Shown: in pieces, positions 51,540 through 56,090 of the stretch
How the letters are laid out: each line of letters opens with the position of its first letter
Numbering within the stretch: the first letter of the stretch is position 1
Assembly (NCBI GenBank): GCA_016198905.1
Contig: JACQHR010000036.1
Span: forward strand, 1-56,090
From: Candidatus Omnitrophota bacterium
GTDB taxonomy: Bacteria > Omnitrophota > Gorgyraeia > Aquiviventales > Aquiviventaceae
Length of the DNA stretch: 56,090 nucleotides
Direction: 5' to 3'
Position numbers and translations under genes: made by a program
The notes under the pieces: model-generated
The model's database searches: none
The model's input: the letters and a program-made list of their open reading frames with translations, nothing else
Told to the model about the DNA's origin: nothing

Positions 51540-52576
51540 GCACAGAGCCCAGTGGTCTCGGGCCATCCGGCCATGACATTCAGATTCTGGACGGCCTGCC
51601 CTGCGGCACCTTTGAGGAGATTGTCGATGGCGGCCGTCACAATGAGGCCGCGCTTGGCCTGATCGACCGTCCATGCAAGGTCGCAGTAATTGGTGCCCGC
51701 GACGTCATGGATCTTCGGCCACTGATTCTGCGGACGAAGCCGGACGAATGGCGCCTCGCGATAGAAGTCGCGATAAGTCGCGTGAACGTCGTCCCAGGTC
51801 GCGGTCTTCGCCAGCCGAAGATACATCGTCGAGAGAATCCCACGGTTCATGGGCACCACGTGCGGCACAAAGCACAGCGAGACACCCCCGGCACCGGCAA
51901 ATGGTGCCAGCGCCTGCTCGACTTCGGGCGTGTGCTGGTGATGGTTGACCTTATACGGCCAGAGGTTTTCGTTCATCTCCGAAAACATCATCGACGGTTC
52001 GGCCTTGCGCCCGGCCCCGGTCAGACCGGACTTCGCGTCGACGACCATCCACTCACGCTCGACGAGTTTGGCGCGCAGCAAGGGCGCCAACGCCAAGATG
52101 ATGGAGGTGGCGTAACAGCCGGGGTTGGCGACGAGCCGCGCGCGGGCGATCGCCTCTTTGGAGAGCTCAGGAATGCCGTAGACGGCCTCGGCCAGCAGCT
52201 CAGGATGTGTGTGCGGTTTTCCGTACCACTGGGCATACGCGGCGGAGTCGCGCAGACGAAAATCGCTGCCAAGATCGACGATGCGACGCCCGGCCTTGAG
52301 GAGGATGGGCACGACATCCATGGAAACGCCATGCGGAAGGGCTAAGAAGGCGACGTCACACGACGACGCAAGGCGAGCAGGGTCGAGGGATTCTACCGAG
52401 AGGTCAAGCTGGCCGGCAAAGCGCGGAAAGACGTCGGCAAGCGCAACGGGGCGGTCCCATTTGGCTGAGGCCGCCAGGTGAGTAAGCTGGATGGATGGAT
52501 GTTGGAGGAGGATCCGGATAAGCTCTTCGCCCGCATATCCGGTCGCCCCTGCGATCGCGACCTTGAGTGTTGACAT
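51536..52576 (-). CDS. argC: N-acetyl-gamma-glutamyl-phosphate reductase
   Basis: ArgC reduces N-acetylglutamyl phosphate with NADPH. The Rossmann start VAIAGATGYAGEELIRIL and the catalytic Cys in ANPGCYATS are present, as is HQHTPEVEQAL, and the length (346) is normal. It is the first gene of the arginine/lysine/pantothenate cluster. A promoter lies about 20 nt upstream, and no clear ribosome-binding site precedes the ATG. Confidence 0.97.
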   Translation of the reverse strand: MSTLKVAIAGATGYAGEELIRILLQHPSIQLTHLAASAKWDRPVALADVFPRFAGQLDLSVESLDPARLASSCDVAFLALPHGVSMDVVPILLKAGRRIVDLGSDFRLRDSAAYAQWYGKPHTHPELLAEAVYGIPELSKEAIARARLVANPGCYATSIILALAPLLRAKLVEREWMVVDAKSGLTGAGRKAEPSMMFSEMNENLWPYKVNHHQHTPEVEQALAPFAGAGGVSLCFVPHVVPMNRGILSTMYLRLAKTATWDDVHATYRDFYREAPFVRLRPQNQWPKIHDVAGTNYCDLAWTVDQAKRGLIVTAAIDNLLKGAAGQAVQNLNVMAGWPETTGLCA

Positions 52577-52597
52577 CTGTGAGGTTGAGAGGGTGTC

Positions 52598-52626
52598 ATC
52601 TTATCAGAATGGTCTCGTCGGCGCAA
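52598..52626 (-). promoter_or_regulatory. possible argC promoter
   Basis: TTGCGC (52621-52626) and TAAGAT (52598-52603) are 17 nt apart on the minus strand. Transcription would start near 52591, about 15 nt before argC. It falls between rpsI and argC, so readthrough from rpsI is also possible. I see no recognisable arginine operator. Confidence 0.5.
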
Positions 52627-52638
52627 CGCGTCCCGGGA

Positions 52639-53046
52639 TCACCGCTTGGTCCACTGGAACCGCTTGCGCGCACCTTTTTGCCCGTACTTCTTGCGCTCTT
52701 TTTCGCGCGGATCGCGCGTGAGCAGCCCCGCCCCATGCAGACTCGTGTGGTGCGCGGGGTCCATCTTCGAGAGGATGCGGGCGATGCCGAGCTTGATCGC
52801 TCCGGCTTGTCCGGTCAGCCCGCCGCCGACCACATTGGCGACGACGTTGTATTTGCCCAGCTGATGCGTTAATAAGAGCGGCGAACGAATCGAGAGCCGC
52901 ATCGTTTCCCGTGGGAAATAGTCTTCATACGGCCGTTGATTGACCACCACGGTACCCGTTCCAGGAACGAGCCGTACGCGCGCAATGGATCGTTTGCGTC
53001 GTCCGGTGGCCATGAGTGGTGCTGTCGCTGTGGTGGTCTCAGCCAT
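52639..53046 (-). CDS. rpsI: 30S ribosomal protein uS9
   Basis: uS9 contacts P-site tRNA through its C-terminal Lys-Arg tail, here FQWTKR (usually QFSKR). [38 protein letters not shown] and [18 protein letters not shown] are typical. The first 12 residues are a variable extension. Its ATG overlaps the rplM stop by 8 nt. Confidence 0.96.
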   Translation of the reverse strand: MAETTTATAPLMATGRRKRSIARVRLVPGTGTVVVNQRPYEDYFPRETMRLSIRSPLLLTHQLGKYNVVANVVGGGLTGQAGAIKLGIARILSKMDPAHHTSLHGAGLLTRDPREKERKKYGQKGARKRFQWTKR

Positions 53047-53497
53047 ATGGTTCGTTCGCTCCTAAGAGATATTTGCTGATCGGTTCAGGGTTCTGGGCCG
53101 CGTGCGGATGCTCCGCGCCACGATAGATCTTGAGCTTGCCAAGCAACCGACGTCCCAAGGGACCGTCCGGCATCATCCCCTTGACTGCTTGCCGAAGGAC
53201 GCGATCGGGATGGGTCTCGAGGATCTGACCCATCGTACGCTCGCGCAGCCCGCCGGGATAACCGGAATACCGCTTATACAGTTTCTGGGAGCGCTTCTGT
53301 CCGGTCACGGCAATCTTCTCGGCATTGATCACGATGACAAAATCGCCGGCGTCAAGAAACGGCGTGAACGTGGGCTTGTGCTTGCCGCGCAGAATCATCG
53401 CGATGCGGCTCGCAAGACGCCCGAGCACCTTGTTGTCGGCGTCGATCAGAATCCACTTGCGGCCGAGATGTTTTACGCTTGGAAGGGTGGTCGTCAT
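53039..53497 (-). CDS. rplM: 50S ribosomal protein uL13
   Basis: uL13 is an early assembly protein of the large subunit. The 152-residue product starts [20 protein letters not shown] and has [36 protein letters not shown] and [15 protein letters not shown]. The ATG lies only 9 nt after a TATAGT -10 box and has no ribosome-binding site, so the mRNA is probably leaderless. The longer frame to 53668 crosses the IS end and is not native. It is operonic with rpsI. Confidence 0.96.
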   Translation of the reverse strand: MTTTLPSVKHLGRKWILIDADNKVLGRLASRIAMILRGKHKPTFTPFLDAGDFVIVINAEKIAVTGQKRSQKLYKRYSGYPGGLRERTMGQILETHPDRVLRQAVKGMMPDGPLGRRLLGKLKIYRGAEHPHAAQNPEPISKYLLGANEPYG

Positions 53498-53506
53498 AGT
53501 CCGGCG

Positions 53507-53535
53507 ACTATAACACAGCGAGGGTGCAGTGTCAA
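53507..53535 (-). promoter_or_regulatory. rplM-rpsI promoter
   Basis: A consensus TTGACA (53530-53535) and TATAGT (53507-53512) are exactly 17 nt apart. The predicted start is 2-3 nt before the rplM ATG. The -35 box is 15 bp from the terminal inverted repeat of the insertion sequence, outside the element. Confidence 0.8.
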
Positions 53536-53538
53536 CAA

Positions 53539-53547
53539 CTGCAATTG
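53539..53547. repeat. probable target-site duplication of the IS, left copy
   Basis: CTGCAATTG occurs here, 3 bp outside the left inverted repeat, and again at 54933-54941, 2 bp outside the right one. A 9-bp direct repeat fits IS256-like insertion. The 2-3-bp offset from the inverted repeats implies slightly longer element ends than the perfect repeats show. Confidence 0.6.
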
Positions 53548-53550
53548 TGA

Positions 53551-54930
53551 AGCGTCCCATTAACTGTTGGTCTTTTGAGAGAACGTGAACCAGTCCAGGC
53601 CCGTGAGATCGACCCCGGCACACGCTAACGGCGCCTTGCCATTCTTGTGACGATGGCGCCCGCGACAATCGGTGTACGGTTTAAAACGATGGTAGCAGCT
53701 CCAGAGATACAGATAGCCCCGCGCTTGCTGCGGACTCCCGACGCCCTCGAGTGTTTTCAACCGTCGGTTGAGTTGCTTGATGAGGTTCTCGATCCGGTTG
53801 TTCGTCCAGGGCATCTCGGGATGATCGAGGTACGTCATCAGGGCTGCCCGATGGGTCCGCAGCGAGTGCACCAGCGCGCGCTCGTCGGAGGAGCGCGCGC
53901 TGGTGCTCGTGTGCTGAAAGCGGCTCCATCGAACCTCGGCGTCTTCGGCGGTGCGACTCGACAGCCAGATCCGCGCCCGACGCCGCAGACGCAAGGCGAC
54001 TCCAGGCGCTTGCTTGATGGCAGCGAGCCGCTGCCGAATCTGTCGCACCCCCATGTGGTACCAGACCTGATGTCGGTGGAGGATCGGCGTGTCGTCGCGC
54101 CAGCGTCGCCAGCGCTGCAGCTGCTGCCACCGCTGCCGCCGGATCGCGGCATAGCGCGTGTAGTCGTCGATCAGTCGCAGCGTGTGCGTCAAGCAGCCCT
54201 GGTGCGGGACGCCAGGCCAGACCTGCTGCACGGCCCAGAAGATCTCCTCGCGCAAGTCGCTGATCACGCCCCGGATCGGGTAGTGCAGCTCGTCGCGGAC
54301 GACCAGCAGGAAGTCCCGGATCGTCTCCCGCTGCTCGCTCCCCTCGAACAGGGCGACGTGCACCACATCGCCCGTGCTGTCCTGCGCCAGGAACGCCGTC
54401 CAGGCGTAGGCCGGCAGCCCCTTGAGTTTGATCCCTTTGCCGTCGAGGTGCAGGTAGCCGGCCCAGGAGGGCTTGAGCTCGTGGGCGACCTCGATGGGCG
54501 TCTTGCAGGCCTGCGCCGCTCGCGTCAGCGCCCGATGCCCGGTCATGCGTCCGAATCGCCGGTGCGTCAGTTCGCTGAGGCGTTTGGCAATGATCCGGAA
54601 GCTGCTGCGATCTTCGAGGTGACGCTTGACACTCTCGGCCAGCAGATCGCTCGCGTAGCGCTGTCCACGTCCCGGGCGCTCGCTGAAGGTCCGTCCACAC
54701 TGATGGCAGCGGTACCGTTGCGTGTCTCGGCGTCGGGTGCGACGTAAGGCGACTTCCCATCGACGGATGGTCCCGAACTTCTGAGTCACCAGACTTCCAC
54801 ACCAGCGACATGCGTGCCGTCTTTTTTTTCACCGCGTTGCCCTCCTCAAGGCGTGTGCCATTCCTTATGTTCCCTAATCGCCTTGAGGATAAGATGTTGT
54901 AGAGAAATCATCAACAGTTAATGGGACGCT
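53551..54930 (-). mobile_element. insertion sequence, 1.38 kb, with perfect 19-bp inverted repeats
   Basis: AGCGTCCCATTAACTGTTG at 53551-53569 is repeated exactly in inverse at 54912-54930. One transposase gene fills the interior, and its stop codon lies inside the left repeat. The element has landed in the gap between truA and rplM, genes that form one operon in many bacteria. The intact repeats and the 9-bp flanking duplication suggest a fairly recent insertion. Confidence 0.9.
53560..54789 (-). CDS. DDE transposase, IS256/IS1249-like, with zinc ribbon
   Basis: From the GTG at 54789 the product has 409 residues. [18 protein letters not shown] is half of a zinc ribbon. The catalytic DDE candidates are Asp in [14 protein letters not shown] (about residue 115), Asp in [11 protein letters not shown] (about 175) and Glu in [16 protein letters not shown] (about 345), with a CLTH motif between, as in IS256-type enzymes. 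The matching first zinc half, ACRWCG, lies in the same frame just upstream but without a start codon. The only well-placed start, a GTG at 54832 with GGAGG 8 nt before it, is in another frame joined through a run of eight A. See the finding on slippage. Confidence 0.85.
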   Translation of the reverse strand: MTQKFGTIRRWEVALRRTRRRDTQRYRCHQCGRTFSERPGRGQRYASDLLAESVKRHLEDRSSFRIIAKRLSELTHRRFGRMTGHRALTRAAQACKTPIEVAHELKPSWAGYLHLDGKGIKLKGLPAYAWTAFLAQDSTGDVVHVALFEGSEQRETIRDFLLVVRDELHYPIRGVISDLREEIFWAVQQVWPGVPHQGCLTHTLRLIDDYTRYAAIRRQRWQQLQRWRRWRDDTPILHRHQVWYHMGVRQIRQRLAAIKQAPGVALRLRRRARIWLSSRTAEDAEVRWSRFQHTSTSARSSDERALVHSLRTHRAALMTYLDHPEMPWTNNRIENLIKQLNRRLKTLEGVGSPQQARGYLYLWSCYHRFKPYTDCRGRHRHKNGKAPLACAGVDLTGLDWFTFSQKTNS

Positions 54931-54932
54931 AT

Positions 54933-54941
54933 CTGCAATTG
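54933..54941. repeat. probable target-site duplication of the IS, right copy
   Basis: CTGCAATTG, identical to 53539-53547 and in the same orientation, 2 bp outside the right inverted repeat. Confidence 0.6.
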
Positions 54942-55146
54942 GACTCATCGTATCTCCGGCAGATCGCTCGCCTCACCGGAGCGCTCGCCGTGTCCCACCG
55001 AGCCACGGCTTCGCTCGGCGGCGCTCCTGGCTCGCCCCAGGACATCAACACCTATGGGGGCACCTTGGCCGCTGCGTCGCGCCGACGTCCGGCTCGTGCG
55101 ATCGACCTGCCGGGGAGAGCTATGGTTCGGTTCCTTGTCATCTGAG

Positions 55147-56010
55147 TCAATGAGGACGCTCCCGCTTGTGATAACCGTACGTCACCGATACGAGCGTCAG
55201 ACCTTTGGCCGGGGCGGTCGTGCCGGCGAGCGCGCGGTGTTTTGTGCGCAGCATCCGAGCGACGGTTCCGGCCGGCAACCGGCCTCGACCGACGTCAATG
55301 AGGGTGCCGGCAATGCTACGCACCATCGTATGCAGAAAGCCGCTGCCCTTGATCTCGAGGTGCAACTCAGAGCCACGACGTTTGAGCTGAACATCGGTGA
55401 CCTGGCGTACCGTTGTCCGTCCAGCCGACCGCGCCCCAGCACCGGTGCCCCGGCCCGCCGCTTGCTGTTGCCGGAGCGGGCGACGCTCGTGATTGTCGAC
55501 GCGGGCAAACGCGCGAAAGTCGTGCCGTCCTTTGAGGATGGCGAGTTCCCGGCGCATGCGCCCCACCTGCAGCGGCACGCGCACGTGGCAGATATAGGGG
55601 CGGATAAACGGCGGCACCACCTCGCCCAGATACCATCGATACCGATACCATTTGCCGGTGGCGTGAAATTGCGCCTGAAACCTGGGGCTGGCCTCTTCCA
55701 GCGCGGTCACCGCGATATCAGTCGGCAAGAGGTGATTGATCGAACGCTGCAGGCGCTCCACAGGCATCGCGGAGCGAGTCTTCACATGCGCCACTTGCGC
55801 TTCGGCGTGCACGCCGGCGTCGGTGCGCCCGCTGCCGATGACATGCACCGGCTCTTGCAGCACCTGCCGCAGGATGCGCTCGAGCGTCCCCTGGATTGTC
55901 GGCCTTTGCTGTTGCTGTGTGCTGAGTGCTGTGTGCTTGGTGCTGCGCTGAACCTGCCAGCCCGCATAGCGGGTGCCGTCATACGCGATCGTCAGCTTCA
56001 GCGTCCTCAT
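55147..56010 (-). CDS. truA: tRNA pseudouridine synthase A
   Basis: TruA makes pseudouridine at positions 38-40 of tRNA anticodon stems. The catalytic Asp64 lies in IGSGRTDAGVHA, and GTRYAGWQVQ, FHATGKWYRYRW and SGFLHTMVRSIAGTL are conserved. I start it at 56010 (MRTLKLTIAYDGT), giving 287 residues. Residues 22-35 (RSTKHTALSTQQQQ) are an insert encoded by GTGCTGT-type heptamers between WQVQ and RPTIQG, where homologues have only a few residues. A second insert rich in Gly, Arg and Ala lies near residue 190-205. Confidence 0.95.
   Translation of the reverse strand: MRTLKLTIAYDGTRYAGWQVQRSTKHTALSTQQQQRPTIQGTLERILRQVLQEPVHVIGSGRTDAGVHAEAQVAHVKTRSAMPVERLQRSINHLLPTDIAVTALEEASPRFQAQFHATGKWYRYRWYLGEVVPPFIRPYICHVRVPLQVGRMRRELAILKGRHDFRAFARVDNHERRPLRQQQAAGRGTGAGARSAGRTTVRQVTDVQLKRRGSELHLEIKGSGFLHTMVRSIAGTLIDVGRGRLPAGTVARMLRTKHRALAGTTAPAKGLTLVSVTYGYHKRERPH
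55905..55946. repeat. 7-bp array inside truA
   Basis: Six consecutive heptamers near GTGCTGT (TTTGCTG, TTGCTGT, GTGCTGA, GTGCTGT, GTGCTTG, GTGCTGC) occupy 55905-55946. They keep the truA frame open. Confidence 0.8.
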
Positions 56011-56073
56011 GACATCGCAGGGGCATGGGGCAGGAGACAAGGGGCGAGGATAAGTTGAATGATTCGCCTACCC

Positions 56074-56090
56074 GCCCCCCGCCCCCCGCC
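56074..56090. repeat. 7-bp GCCCCCC array at the right edge
   Basis: Two complete GCCCCCC heptamers and part of a third run off the window end. The 60 bp between here and truA hold degenerate G-rich heptamers but no gene. Confidence 0.6.

Noticed and set aside
53681..54832. 383-codon minus-strand ORF with a good start
   Set aside because: After the first few codons it is an out-of-frame shadow of the transposase, with skewed Arg/Ala/Pro content. Only its start region matters, as the possible entry for slippage.
54942..55146. Small gene between the IS and truA
   Set aside because: Open frames on both strands are short, compositionally poor and lack start signals. I treat the 205 bp as non-coding.

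Overview
The window looks like one contiguous piece of a GC-rich (about 60%), Gram-negative-type bacterial chromosome. Nearly every gene is on the minus strand, and stop-start overlaps of 1-14 nt are common. Lysine synthesis through LL-diaminopimelate aminotransferase, a type IV pilus operon, and surface proteins beginning with an 'AWA-EDVT.TTYYPSPRG' signature suggest an uncultured lineage such as Omnitrophota or a relative. That assignment is from memory of the signature and cannot be proven from this sequence alone.

Layout, left to right. (1) 0.2-6.3 kb: the rplU-rpmA-obgE-proB-proA-nadD operon, read right to left from a clear sigma70-type promoter and followed by a CNNM/CorC-like membrane protein. 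(2) 6.3-11.7 kb: a GT2 glycosyltransferase, RNase G, a GT-C-like membrane glycosyltransferase, rsmE, a 48-codon CxxC ORF and a RelE-type toxin-antitoxin pair with its own promoter. (3) 11.75-12.16 kb: a tRNA-Ala(CGC) whose last 18 nt are repeated twice more downstream, as in the E. coli tyrT locus. (4) 12.3-27.5 kb: a 15-gene type IV pilus operon. It has minor pilins, two giant paralogous surface proteins, a PilM-PilN fusion, PilO-, PilP- and PilQ-like proteins, PilB, PilC, a pilin and a small membrane protein. Its leader contains a promoter, a class I cyclic-di-GMP (GEMM) riboswitch and an intrinsic terminator in series, so a c-di-GMP switch probably controls the whole pilus. (5) 27.5-33.5 kb: cutA, a small winged-helix protein, a large TPR lipoprotein-like or periplasmic protein, and uvrA. 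(6) 33.6-36.5 kb: the only convincing plus-strand gene, a secreted metzincin-type metalloprotease with a dockerin pair and FlgD-like modules. (7) 36.5-52.6 kb: a biosynthetic supercluster transcribed argC-J-B-D-F-G-H, lysA, dapF-A-B-L, folK, panC, panD, nadX and then a 45-residue basic protein. It supplies arginine, lysine/meso-DAP, pantothenate and NAD precursors, and a REP-like hairpin with a T-run ends it. (8) 52.6-56.0 kb: rpsI, rplM and truA, with a 1.38-kb insertion sequence splitting the usual truA-rplM-rpsI neighbourhood.

Two themes recur. Short tandem arrays with 7-, 8- or 9-bp periods, several in inverted pairs, sit inside uvrA, dapF and truA without breaking the frame and also between arg/lys genes. 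Two genes, rplM and uvrA, have near-consensus promoters whose -10 box lies 9 nt before the ATG, which predicts leaderless mRNAs.

The most interesting loci are the c-di-GMP-switched pilus operon with its twin adhesin-like proteins, the tRNA-tail repeats, and the inverted oligomer arrays inside essential genes.
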